A stretch of 64,000 bases of DNA, from NCBI GenBank assembly GCA_038852315.1, contig JAWCKF010000001.1, positions 1-64,000 on the forward strand, read 5' to 3'. This document shows positions 34,490 to 43,297 of this stretch, in pieces; position 1 is the first letter of the stretch; each line of letters starts with the position of its first letter. This DNA is from COMBO-56-21 sp038852315. GTDB lineage: Archaea; Thermoplasmatota; Thermoplasmata; UBA10834. The notes beneath the pieces are model-generated. The model ran no database searches and was not told the origin of the DNA. It was given only the letters and a program-made list of their open reading frames with translations. The position numbers and the translations under genes were made by a program.

Positions 34490-35056
34490 ATGTCCAAGAA
34501 GGCGCGGCTCATTCCGCGCAAGATCCTCTCAAGCGATGAGCGTGTCGTGTTCGAATCGCGTCCCAGTGCTTGGCTGTACATGAAATCGGCCGCCCTGGCT
34601 TTCATTGTGATGCTCGCGGCCTTGGCCGTGTTCGCGTGGCCATGGGTCCCGGGCGCTCCTGAGCTGCCCTACGTAACCGACGCGTTTGAGCGGGAAGACT
34701 ACGGAGATGTGCTGCACTGGGCATTCGCCGGCATAGCGGTCATGGCCATGTTGTATTTCATCGCTCGATGGCTCAAATGGAGCAGCACAGTCTACGCGGC
34801 CACGGACGAGAGGCTCATAAAACAAAAAGGGATACTGAACAAGGTGTACGAGGACATCCCGGTGACAATGATAACCAACATAGACCTCGCCCAGTCATTG
34901 GGCAAGCGCGCACTCGGCTATGGCACCATGATATTCTCGACACAAGGCTTGGGCGGGAAGAAGGCGGATATGGTATGGGAGGCCGTCCCTGACCCCCTGA
35001 CAGTAAGGAGGAAGATTCAGGAGGTCATGGACACGAGGTCGAAGCCGAGGATTTAG
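34490..35056 (+). CDS. PH-domain (YdbS-like) membrane protein
   Basis: A 188-residue protein with two membrane segments (about 27-50 and 75-97) followed by a bacterial-type PH domain: YAATDERLIKQKGILNKVYEDIPVTMITNIDL then TMIFSTQG. Such DUF304 proteins sit at the membrane with the PH fold inside the cell; their ligand is unknown. A TATA element CTAAATAGC (34450-34458), lying over the previous gene's stop, fits ATG 34490 with a leader of about 10 nt; ATG 34469 is too close to it. Confidence 0.83.
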   Translation: MSKKARLIPRKILSSDERVVFESRPSAWLYMKSAALAFIVMLAALAVFAWPWVPGAPELPYVTDAFEREDYGDVLHWAFAGIAVMAMLYFIARWLKWSSTVYAATDERLIKQKGILNKVYEDIPVTMITNIDLAQSLGKRALGYGTMIFSTQGLGGKKADMVWEAVPDPLTVRRKIQEVMDTRSKPRI

Positions 35057-35171
35057 ATTCCGTGGCGCCGAACCCGACTTGTTCGGGAAAGCGGATAACC
35101 CCTAGACAGCCCCTGCGGTGTCGTCGTCTTAGATGAAGACGCCCACCTGGGCTCAAAGGGAGGGTGAACTG

Positions 35172-37055
35172 TTGACTTCTGCAGATGTTGTTAGGGACGG
35201 GCCAGCGAAAGCATTCATGCTGTGCAACGAAGCCATAGTCAGAGGGGCCTTAGAGGCTGACGTGAAGGTGGTGTCAGCTTATCCGGGTTCTCCGACTACC
35301 GAGATACTCGATACATTCTCTGAGGTGCTCTCGCACTTCGATTACAAGATGGAGATAGCCTCGAACGAGAAGGTCGCACTCGAGACCTGTGCCGGCGCGG
35401 CCATGGCGGGCCTCAGGTCTATATGCAGCATGAAGAGCGTCGGGATGAACGTCGCATCCGACTCGTTCTTCTCGCTTTCGTACACTGGCGTGAAGGGCGG
35501 CATGGTAGTCGTGATGGCCGACGACCCGCACGCTCATTCCTCGCAGACAGAACAGGATGGGCGGGCGTTCGGCCCGAACGCGTACGTGCCCATGTTGGAG
35601 CCCTCGGACCCGTCCGAGGCAAAGGCGATGGTCAAGTCAGCGTTTGAGCTTTCCGAGAGGTACGGTGTGCCGATTTTGATTCGCACCAGTACGAGGGTGA
35701 GCCATCAGAGCGGTATCGTGGAACTGGACAAGATTGACCGAAAGCCATTCGAGAAGAGAGAATGGGACCACCCGCCAGGGAGATTCGTGACAGTCGCGGA
35801 GGCCGCCCGAAAGTTCAAGCTCGCGATGCTGGAGAGAACCGCGAGGGTGGCAGAGGAGTTCGAGTCCTCGTCCTTCAACATGATGGACGATGAGGGGACC
35901 GATTTCGGAATCGTTGCCAGCGGGGCCGGATACAACTACGCTGTCGAGGCATGCAGGATCCTAGGCATCAGGGCGTCCGTGCTGAAGCTCGGCACGACCT
36001 ATCCGCTACCGAGGAAGCTTGTAGCGCGGTTCCTCAGCAAGCTCAAGACGGTCATGATTGTAGAGGAGCTGCAGCCATACCTCGAGCTGCATGTGACCGC
36101 AATCGCCAAGGACGCCAACCCTTCGGTCAGGATAGCGGGCAAATGGACGGGGCATTTTAGCGAGGCGCTCGAGTACAACCCCAACATCGTGGCATCTGCG
36201 GTGGCGAAGGTTCTTGGTGTCAGCACCCCAGTCGACTACGATGCGTTACTCGCGGAGGCGGAGGAGCTGAAGAAAGGACTCCCGGACAGACCTCCGACCT
36301 TCTGTCCCGGATGCCCTCACCGGGCGACACTTCACGCGCTGCTGCAGGCAACGAAGGGGACCAGACACATACTCGCAACCGACATAGGATGCTACTCGAT
36401 GAGCTTCCTGCCGCCGCTAGAGTACGGCGACACGTTGCTGAGCATGGGCGCGTGCATGGGGGTCGCTGCGGGCCTGCAGTACGCGGCCAAGGAGAAGGTG
36501 GTAGCCATGATAGGCGACTCCACGTTCTGGCACGCAGGCCTTCCCGGTCTGGTGAACGCCATCCATCATGGTAACGACTTCACGCTGATCATACTCGACA
36601 ACGAAGTCACGGCGATGACGGGACAGCAGCCAGACCCTGGCAGGGACTACAACGCAGGTGGACAGCCGGCCAAGCCCCTGGTGCTAGAGGAGGTCATACG
36701 TGCCATGGGCATATCGGACATCACCATCGTCGATCCGTATCAGGTCAAGGCGGCCGTCGGGCCCATCAAGGAGGCTCTGGCGAGGAAGGGGCCGAACGTC
36801 ATCATATCGCGCAGGGCGTGCGCCTTGTACGCCGACAGGAACAAGCGCAGACGCGGGGAGGCAATACAGTCGAACAAGGTGGACAAGGACACCTGCAGGC
36901 GGCCTTACACATGTATCAGGAGCTTCCACTGCCCTGCGATATCCATCGACGACGATGATAGGAAGGCCGTCATCTCGAAGGAGCTATGCGACAGGTGCGA
37001 TGTGTGCGCGAAGCTGTGCCCCTTTGGCTCCATCAGGCTGAGGGAGGGCGAATGA
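35172..37055 (+). CDS. iorA: Indolepyruvate ferredoxin oxidoreductase, alpha subunit
   Basis: Oxidatively decarboxylates aryl 2-oxoacids from Trp, Phe and Tyr to acyl-CoA, reducing ferredoxin. The pyrimidine-binding domain opens SAYPGSPTTEI; the thiamine-diphosphate site is at GDSTFWHAG and NEVTAMTGQQ; two C-terminal ferredoxin clusters follow. The second (CDRCDVCAKLCP) is normal, but the first reads CRRPYTCIRSFHCP, with Pro where the second Cys ligand should be. TTG 35172 has an excellent SD GGAGGGTGA (35159-35167); ATG 35133 would add 13 residues. It is followed after 1 nt by iorB. Confidence 0.93.
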   Translation: MTSADVVRDGPAKAFMLCNEAIVRGALEADVKVVSAYPGSPTTEILDTFSEVLSHFDYKMEIASNEKVALETCAGAAMAGLRSICSMKSVGMNVASDSFFSLSYTGVKGGMVVVMADDPHAHSSQTEQDGRAFGPNAYVPMLEPSDPSEAKAMVKSAFELSERYGVPILIRTSTRVSHQSGIVELDKIDRKPFEKREWDHPPGRFVTVAEAARKFKLAMLERTARVAEEFESSSFNMMDDEGTDFGIVASGAGYNYAVEACRILGIRASVLKLGTTYPLPRKLVARFLSKLKTVMIVEELQPYLELHVTAIAKDANPSVRIAGKWTGHFSEALEYNPNIVASAVAKVLGVSTPVDYDALLAEAEELKKGLPDRPPTFCPGCPHRATLHALLQATKGTRHILATDIGCYSMSFLPPLEYGDTLLSMGACMGVAAGLQYAAKEKVVAMIGDSTFWHAGLPGLVNAIHHGNDFTLIILDNEVTAMTGQQPDPGRDYNAGGQPAKPLVLEEVIRAMGISDITIVDPYQVKAAVGPIKEALARKGPNVIISRRACALYADRNKRRRGEAIQSNKVDKDTCRRPYTCIRSFHCPAISIDDDDRKAVISKELCDRCDVCAKLCPFGSIRLREGE

Positions 37056-37056
37056 G

Positions 37057-37701
37057 ATGCCCGAGAGCGAGTTCAGCGTCTACATGGCCGGCGTGGGAGG
37101 GCAGGGACTCGTGCTTCTCTCGAACGTCATAGGGTCCGCATGCGCCGCCGCTGGCATCAGGGCGATCACGGGGGAGCAACACGGTCTGTCGCAGAGGAGC
37201 GGCTCGATAAACGTGCATCTGAGAATAGGAGAGCGGGTGCGTTCCCCGCTGATACCTGTCGGAGGCGCGGACGCGATCCTGGCCCTCGAAGCCCTAGAGG
37301 CACTGCGCTACGTCGAGTACCTCAGACGGGGAGGAGTGGTCCTGATGAACTCAAGGGTGCAGCACCCGGTCATCGAAACGGCCGCACACATGAAGGATAG
37401 GTCCGCCAGATACATGTCGGCCGAGGACGTGCGACAGAGGCTGTCGAAAGTCACTGACAAGATAGCCGTCCTGGACGCCCTGGCCATCGCCAGACAGGCC
37501 GGGAACCCACTGACCGAGAACATCGTCATGCTGGGTGCTCTCAGCACGCTGGAGGCCTTCCCGGTACCGGAGGAGGCTCTTAGGATGGCAGTGGCGGAGA
37601 CCGTTCCGAAGAAGGCGGTCGAGGTCAACCTCAGGGCCTTCGAACTGGGCAAGGCAGCCGCACGCGAGATGCTCTGCAATATGGTTAAGTGTAGAGACTG
37701 A
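37057..37701 (+). CDS. iorB: Indolepyruvate ferredoxin oxidoreductase, beta subunit
   Basis: The gamma-type subunit of the 2-oxoacid:ferredoxin oxidoreductase family, 214 residues, partner of IorA. The opening FSVYMAGVGGQGLVLLSNVIG and the following GLSQRSGSINVHLRIG are family hallmarks. A GGGAGGGCG SD lies in the end of iorA and the genes are 1 nt apart. The AHMKDRSARYM region replaces the longer middle loop of some homologues; otherwise typical. Confidence 0.94.
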   Translation: MPESEFSVYMAGVGGQGLVLLSNVIGSACAAAGIRAITGEQHGLSQRSGSINVHLRIGERVRSPLIPVGGADAILALEALEALRYVEYLRRGGVVLMNSRVQHPVIETAAHMKDRSARYMSAEDVRQRLSKVTDKIAVLDALAIARQAGNPLTENIVMLGALSTLEAFPVPEEALRMAVAETVPKKAVEVNLRAFELGKAAAREMLCNMVKCRD

Positions 37702-37728
37702 GTTGTCCCAGTTGTCCCGGCGAGCATC

Positions 37729-38655
37729 ATGAAGAAGGCCAGGTTCGTGAGGGTCGATGTGTTCGCCAAGAGGCCCTTCGGGGGCAATCCCTTGGCGGTT
37801 TTCCCCGATGCCAGAGGACTAACCCCGAGGGAGATGCAGCTCCTCGCAAAGGAGATGAACCTCTCTGAGACGACCTTCGTGCTGCCGCCCAGCAAACGAT
37901 CGGGTGCGGACTTCAGAGTGAGGATATTCGTGCCTGACATGGAGATACCCTATGCTGGGCATCCTACGATAGGCACCTTCTATGTGCTCGCTAAAGAGGG
38001 GCGCATTCAGCTTCGTTCACCTGTCACGACAGTCAAGATGGAGGTCAAGGCGGGTGTGATGCCCGTCGAGATACACTCCTCGAAGGGCAAGATAACCAAG
38101 GTGGTGACAGTTCAGAACAGGCCCGTGTTCGGGACCGCGTTCGAGGATGTCCGGCCCTTCGCGGATGCGCTTTCACTGAACATGTCCGACTTCGACACTG
38201 CGAGGATGCCCGTTCAGCTGGTCTCCACCGGTCTTCCCTGGGTGATCGTGCCTGTCCGGAGTAGGAAGGCCGTGGAGAAGGCGTCGGCGAACGCAGCAGC
38301 CTTCGCTGAGGCGATCAAGCCTCTACCGAAGGGTGTTGTCGACCTCTACGTCACCTGCCTCGATCCCTTGGAGCGTGGCAGCACCGCCCATTCGCGCGGC
38401 TTCTCCCTCGTATCGAAGAACGTCGTCGAGGACCCTGCCACTGGCAGCGCGAGCGGCTGCCTGGGAGCGTATCTTGTCGCGAGGAGACTGGTCAAGGCCG
38501 AGAGAATCGTGAGGATAGTCAACGAGCAGGGCTACGAACTCGGACGGCCTAGCAGGATAGAGGTGGAGGTTCGCACGTCCCATGACGGATACCCGGAGCT
38601 TGTGAAGGTCGGAGGCCCCGTAGTTCACATGATGGATGGCGTGGCCTATCTCTGA
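37729..38655 (+). CDS. PhzF-family isomerase-like protein
   Basis: A 308-residue PhzF/diaminopimelate-epimerase-fold protein. RVDVFAKRPFGGNPLAVFPDA, MNLSETTFV with the catalytic-type Glu, and YAGHPTIGTFYVL are the N-domain motifs; EDPATGSASGCLGAYL is the C-domain motif. PhzF proteins perform isomerisations of amino-acid-like substrates; most archaeal members are uncharacterised. It follows iorB after 27 nt and may share its transcript, which would suit an aromatic amino-acid role (inference). Confidence 0.9.
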   Translation: MKKARFVRVDVFAKRPFGGNPLAVFPDARGLTPREMQLLAKEMNLSETTFVLPPSKRSGADFRVRIFVPDMEIPYAGHPTIGTFYVLAKEGRIQLRSPVTTVKMEVKAGVMPVEIHSSKGKITKVVTVQNRPVFGTAFEDVRPFADALSLNMSDFDTARMPVQLVSTGLPWVIVPVRSRKAVEKASANAAAFAEAIKPLPKGVVDLYVTCLDPLERGSTAHSRGFSLVSKNVVEDPATGSASGCLGAYLVARRLVKAERIVRIVNEQGYELGRPSRIEVEVRTSHDGYPELVKVGGPVVHMMDGVAYL

Positions 38656-38660
38656 GGCGA

Positions 38661-41225
38661 TCAGTCAGCCTTGGGAAGCTGCACCCTGAACACAGTACCC
38701 TTCGTGTGATCCCCTGGCACCCTGTCCTCGAGCCATACCTTACCATGGTACCTCGCTGACAGGTTCTTCACTATGTGCAGGCCCATGCCCGAGCCCCGCT
38801 TGCTGGACGCCTTCGAAAACCTGTCGAAGACTATCGGCTTCACCTCGTCGGGTATGCCCTGACCGTGATCGGCTATCGAGACGATCCAGCCCTTCGACCC
38901 TCCCTCTTCCTCGGCGGGCTTCACGGAGACCTCTATCTCCACGAGCTCGTGGGGGTCGTACTTGATGGCGTTCGTCAGGAGGTTGATGAAAAGCTCCCGG
39001 ATGAGGTCGTCGGCGTTCGTGTAGTAGGTTCGCTCCTCGATATCGCCGCGGAAGGTGATCTTCCTGCCCGGATAGTACTGTGCGACCGACTTCTTACACT
39101 CCTGGATGACCTTTCCGATGTCCACCTTGTACAGCTCCTCCTCTGCGAACGCCATGCGCGACATGGTCCTGACGTTGGCGGCGAGCCACATAGTGTTCGA
39201 GACCTGCTCCGAGATCCTGTCGAGCAGCTGGGTCACATCGCTGCCCTTCAGCCTCATCCGCAGAAGGTCCAGATACCCCATTATCGCCTGGTTGTAGTTC
39301 TTTATGTCGTGCGAGAGCACGTCCGTGTAGAGCTCTGCCTTCGCCCTGCTTTCGACATGCTCCTGGAAGACCCTGGCGTTCTCTATGGCTATCCCGGCGA
39401 GGCTCGCGAATATCTCGATTATCTCGACCGTCTCCGCATCAGGTATCTTGTCGTCCCTGGGCTTCAGAATCTCGATGTAGGCGATGGCGTTGCCCTTGCT
39501 GTCGAAGATGAATGTGTCTATGTAGTCGAGTTCGTGCCAGTACCCCTTGCCTTTCCTGGGCATCCTGATGGCGTCGGCGTCCGGGTAGTATATCATCTCC
39601 TGGGCGGTGAGCGTGACGCTCTCGGCGGGCATGTAGTACGACATCCTGCCGATCTTCCTCCTCCACCTGACGAGACCCGGTACTGACAACGAGGGCGACG
39701 GACTGTGGATCGCGTCGACGAGGGGTATGCTGTAGCCGAGCTTCTTGATCTCCTCGGCTGTCTTCGGGGGATATCCGTACACGGCCTCGACTCTGTACTC
39801 CCCGAGCTCCGGGTGTTTCACTCCTATGACCATCCTCCTGATCCCCAGGAGCTGCGCGAGGGTCTTGAGCAGGCTGTCCAGCATCTTATCGAGGTCCCTC
39901 ACGTACATCAGGCTCGATGTCATGTCGAGTATCCTTGAGAGCTGCTCCGTCCTCTGGTTGCTGAGTCTCAGCGCGGTCTCCCTCTCGTTCGAGAGCCTCG
40001 CATTCTCGATGGCGACCTCCGCGAGGGCGGTGAAGATCTCCATAGTTTCGATCGTCTCCTTGTCTGGGAGCCTCCCGTCCCTCGGCTGCGAGGGGTACAG
40101 CACGCCGACGATCCTGCCAGTGGCGTCGTGGAGAGAGAAGGCCAGGCAGTCGTAGGGCCTGAACTCCCCCTGGGCGCGTGTGGAAGGATCGAACCTGACA
40201 CCCTGCTCCGGCCGGATGACGAAGTTCGCCAGCTGGCGCGGGGTCATGTCCTCTTCCTTCGTGTAGTAGACCGACCGGCCTATGCGACGGCTCTCCTTGA
40301 GGTCTTCCAGGATGACGTCGGTGGGGATCGTCCGGTCGGCCACGTCCCGCACCGCCTCCGGCGGGTAGCCGAACAGGGCGGCCCACTTGAACATGCCCTC
40401 CGCCTCGTCGTAGATGACGAGAGATACCCTGGAGAAGCCGAACAGCGAAGACACGGAGGAGAGTATCATGTGCCAGAGCTTCTGAGGCTCACGCTCGGAT
40501 ACGACTGACGAGGCGATCTTCAGCAGATCCTCGAGCAGCTCGGCCCTCTGAAGCGATTTGGTGGCGGCGGCCGCCCGCCTGAGCCTCATCTTTTCCCGGA
40601 GCATCGCGACCGCCGCCAAGCTGATGAAAGGCTCGATCATCTCGAGCGACTCCTTCGATAGCAGCCTGTCATCCCTCGAGTATCCCAGCTCGAACCACGC
40701 CATCAGATGGCCGTCGGGGGCGTTGATGAGGAACTCGTAGGAGTCGCCTTCGAGCCACTCATCTGCGACCCTCTGGACGTCGCGCAGTCGCTCAGGCCTC
40801 TTGTAGTACGCAGGGGTGTTGAGGAACCTGTCCTCGTCCGCGAGGGCCAACCAAACATCTGCACTGATGAAGTAGCCCCGCTGAGTCACCCTTTGTCCCA
40901 TCTCGACCATCCGGCTGATGAGGTCGGTAGGATAGAAGTCGGCCATCATGGTCTCCTGTATGGCCCTGACGCTGTCCTCCGGGTAGCCATGGAACAACCA
41001 GGGCAACGTCCTCCTCACCTCCTCGTCCAGCGTCCGGAGTATCATGTGGGTGACACCGAACAGCTCGTCGATCGAGGTCACGATCTCCTCCATCACCTTG
41101 GGGAGGGGCTCGTCCCTGGCTATCGCGTCTGCTAGCGAGGAAAGCCTGGCCGCCGCGCGTACGACGACCTCCGATGCGAGGGGGCTCGAGCTCGTGCCGG
41201 TTTGGCCTGTCATGGGAGGAATCAC
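38661..41225 (-). CDS. Multi-GAF sensor histidine kinase
   Basis: A soluble 854-residue kinase. Three consecutive GAF-like sensor units (about 25-215, 230-430 and 445-630) each contain a DLPW/FGYPPEA/YGYPPKT-type segment and end in an IAIENAR-like helix. The phospho-acceptor is His639 in VLSHDIKNYNQAIMGYL. The ATPase N box is ELFINLLTNAIKY (about 744-756), G1 is DHGQGIP (786) and G2 is GSGMGLHIVKN. No membrane helix is seen, so the signal is internal. A TATA element TTATATATAG is at 41271-41280. No response regulator is adjacent; an orphan lies at 13714. Confidence 0.9.
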   Translation of the reverse strand: MIPPMTGQTGTSSSPLASEVVVRAAARLSSLADAIARDEPLPKVMEEIVTSIDELFGVTHMILRTLDEEVRRTLPWLFHGYPEDSVRAIQETMMADFYPTDLISRMVEMGQRVTQRGYFISADVWLALADEDRFLNTPAYYKRPERLRDVQRVADEWLEGDSYEFLINAPDGHLMAWFELGYSRDDRLLSKESLEMIEPFISLAAVAMLREKMRLRRAAAATKSLQRAELLEDLLKIASSVVSEREPQKLWHMILSSVSSLFGFSRVSLVIYDEAEGMFKWAALFGYPPEAVRDVADRTIPTDVILEDLKESRRIGRSVYYTKEEDMTPRQLANFVIRPEQGVRFDPSTRAQGEFRPYDCLAFSLHDATGRIVGVLYPSQPRDGRLPDKETIETMEIFTALAEVAIENARLSNERETALRLSNQRTEQLSRILDMTSSLMYVRDLDKMLDSLLKTLAQLLGIRRMVIGVKHPELGEYRVEAVYGYPPKTAEEIKKLGYSIPLVDAIHSPSPSLSVPGLVRWRRKIGRMSYYMPAESVTLTAQEMIYYPDADAIRMPRKGKGYWHELDYIDTFIFDSKGNAIAYIEILKPRDDKIPDAETVEIIEIFASLAGIAIENARVFQEHVESRAKAELYTDVLSHDIKNYNQAIMGYLDLLRMRLKGSDVTQLLDRISEQVSNTMWLAANVRTMSRMAFAEEELYKVDIGKVIQECKKSVAQYYPGRKITFRGDIEERTYYTNADDLIRELFINLLTNAIKYDPHELVEIEVSVKPAEEEGGSKGWIVSIADHGQGIPDEVKPIVFDRFSKASSKRGSGMGLHIVKNLSARYHGKVWLEDRVPGDHTKGTVFRVQLPKAD

Positions 41226-41392
41226 CGACGGGCTTGGCAGGTGGTAGCTGGTTGTGGATTGCAGTCAGCTCTATATATAACGGCCACTTGCAAGTATCGC
41301 AAGCAGCCCCGGGAAGCCAGTCGATGTTCTGCACAATCCTTATCTAACGATTTCGCGGTAGGGCCGCATCGCGCAAAGCGGAGGATGCGGAT

Positions 41393-41878
41393 TTGGCGGA
41401 CCTGAAGCAGATAATCGCGACTGCGATAGAGTTCGAGAAGTTCGGAGTGGAGTACTATCTCAGGTTCCACGACCTTGTGGCGGATGAGAAGGCAAAGCCG
41501 CTCATGAAGGGGCTCGCTGACGACGAGAGGGAGCATGCCAGGATACTCGAGGAGCAGCTGAGGATGCTAGGGGGCAAGGCGAGGGCTCCCTCGAAGGAGG
41601 AGCTGAAGAAAGGGCTGAAGGAGATCTTCCCGGAGGACGTCAGGAGGGGATCTCTGGCCACCAAGGACGCCATCTCGGCGCTGAAGCTCGGCATCAGGAC
41701 CGAGGAACGGTCGATCGAGTACTACTCCAAGAACGCAGCCGCGGCGGGCCCGAAGCTGAAGGAGATCTTCTCCCGGCTGGAGAAGATGGAGCGGGGCCAC
41801 CTTGAGCTGCTGACTGAGAACCTGCGGTATCTGGAAGACGACGGGGTCTGGTACGGCTACGTGCCGTTCCTCGACTGA
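41393..41878 (+). CDS. Rubrerythrin-like ferritin-superfamily protein
   Basis: A 161-residue four-helix protein. Diiron ligand patterns are visible: EFEKFGVEYY, DDEREHARIL (ExxH), GIRTEERSIEYY and EKMERGHLELL (ExxxH). It lacks the C-terminal rubredoxin domain of full rubrerythrins. It is probably a peroxide-detoxifying or iron-handling protein. TTG 41393 follows a strong SD (GGAGG, 41380-41384) at 8 nt. Confidence 0.85.
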   Translation: MADLKQIIATAIEFEKFGVEYYLRFHDLVADEKAKPLMKGLADDEREHARILEEQLRMLGGKARAPSKEELKKGLKEIFPEDVRRGSLATKDAISALKLGIRTEERSIEYYSKNAAAAGPKLKEIFSRLEKMERGHLELLTENLRYLEDDGVWYGYVPFLD

Positions 41879-41946
41879 CGGGTGGCTGCCTGCTTCGGGG
41901 CGTAGCCCAAAGTATTTCTCAACGCTAGCTATCCTGAACCCGAGGA

Positions 41947-43209
41947 TTGGTGAGCGTGGCTCATGTCGTCCCTTTCGAGGCTGTGAGGTACAACACATCG
42001 AGGTTCGGAAGGGACCTCACGAGGTTCGTAGCGCCGCCGTACGACGTGATAGATCCGTCATTGGAGAAGGCCCTGAAGCAGGACAGGCTCAACATAACCT
42101 ACATCACCCTCGGAGACCGAGGGGACGGGTATGCGCTGGCCGCCCAGAGGCTCCGGACATGGCTCTGCGACAAGGTCCTAGTCAGGGACGAGGGCAAGTG
42201 CTTCTACATGTACGAGCAGACCTTCGCTGGCCCGGACGGGCGCCCGCGCGTGAGGTGGGGGCTAGTGGGGCTCATCAGACTGGAGGACTTCGAGTCCGGG
42301 GTCATCATGCCGCACGAGAGGACCATACCCAAGCACAGGGCGGACAGACTGGCGCTTCTTAGGGCGGTCAAGGGCAACATGGAGCAGGTCTTCATGCTGT
42401 ACTCCGACCCCTCCGGGGAGATAGACTCTCTCCTGAGGGAGGCGAGGACGCGAGAGGAGGAGCTTAGGTTCGTTGATCACGACGGCGTTGGCCATAGAAT
42501 CGTCCGGCTGGCGGAGCCCTCCACTGTCCAGCACATCACCGATCGGTTCACCGACATACCCCTTCTGATAGCTGATGGCCACCACAGGTACGAGACTGCG
42601 CTGGAGTACAGGGACATGATGCGTTCTTTGGAGGGGAAGAGCGGAGAGAAGCCTTACGACTTCATACTCGGCACTATGGTGAGTTCCGCCAATCCCGGGC
42701 TGATCGTGTTTCCCACTCACAGGCTGGTTCGGGCGGTCGATGAGAGGCTGTTGGCCGACCTCCCGAGGCGGCTCGAGGAAGAGTTCGTGCTATCGTCCTT
42801 CGAGACGCCCGACGAACTGGCCTCTGCGGTCGAGACGGCGGAGGGGGCCGCGTTCGGCGTCTGGGTGCCGAGCTCAAACACGATGCTGTTGGCGACGCGG
42901 AAACACAAGACTCTTGCGGGGAACCCGATGGAGGACCTGCCCGTCTACATCGTGCAGGAGATGGTGCTGAAGAGACTACTCGGATATACTGACCAGATGC
43001 TCGACTCGAAGGTCAACATCGAGTATGTGAAAGGGACGGGCCCCGCAAAGGACGCCATGTCCACGGACCAGTATCAGGCCTGCTTCTTCCTGAAACCTCC
43101 GACAGTCGCACAGGTCATGGCCGTTGCGAGGACCGGCCAGAAGTTGCCCCACAAGTCTACATACTTCTACCCCAAGATCTGGTCCGGCGCCCTCATGTAC
43201 CTTTTCTGA
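41947..43209 (+). CDS. DUF1015 family protein
   Basis: A 420-residue conserved cytosolic protein. Family hallmarks are FVAPPYDVID near the N-terminus, the MPHERTIPKHRADRL segment, IADGHHRYETALEYRD and the C-terminal FFLKPPTVAQVMAVA plus KLPHKSTYFYPKIWSGAL. Function is unknown in all domains of life; the HERT and GHHRY motifs suggest an enzyme. A TATA-like AAGTATTT (41910-41917) lies about 30 nt before the starts TTG 41947 and GTG 41950. Confidence 0.9.
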   Translation: MVSVAHVVPFEAVRYNTSRFGRDLTRFVAPPYDVIDPSLEKALKQDRLNITYITLGDRGDGYALAAQRLRTWLCDKVLVRDEGKCFYMYEQTFAGPDGRPRVRWGLVGLIRLEDFESGVIMPHERTIPKHRADRLALLRAVKGNMEQVFMLYSDPSGEIDSLLREARTREEELRFVDHDGVGHRIVRLAEPSTVQHITDRFTDIPLLIADGHHRYETALEYRDMMRSLEGKSGEKPYDFILGTMVSSANPGLIVFPTHRLVRAVDERLLADLPRRLEEEFVLSSFETPDELASAVETAEGAAFGVWVPSSNTMLLATRKHKTLAGNPMEDLPVYIVQEMVLKRLLGYTDQMLDSKVNIEYVKGTGPAKDAMSTDQYQACFFLKPPTVAQVMAVARTGQKLPHKSTYFYPKIWSGALMYLF

Positions 43210-43297
43210 TGGAATCTGTCGCGACGCGACGGACGCGACACGGTCAAGCAGTACAAGCAGTAAATAGACGATTCGCGATAAGCCGCCGGGTGAGCGG

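Noticed and set aside
35073..35087. CCCGA-CTTGT-TCGGG hairpin before iorA
   Set aside because: The stem has only five pairs and no T-tract follows; too weak to call a terminator.
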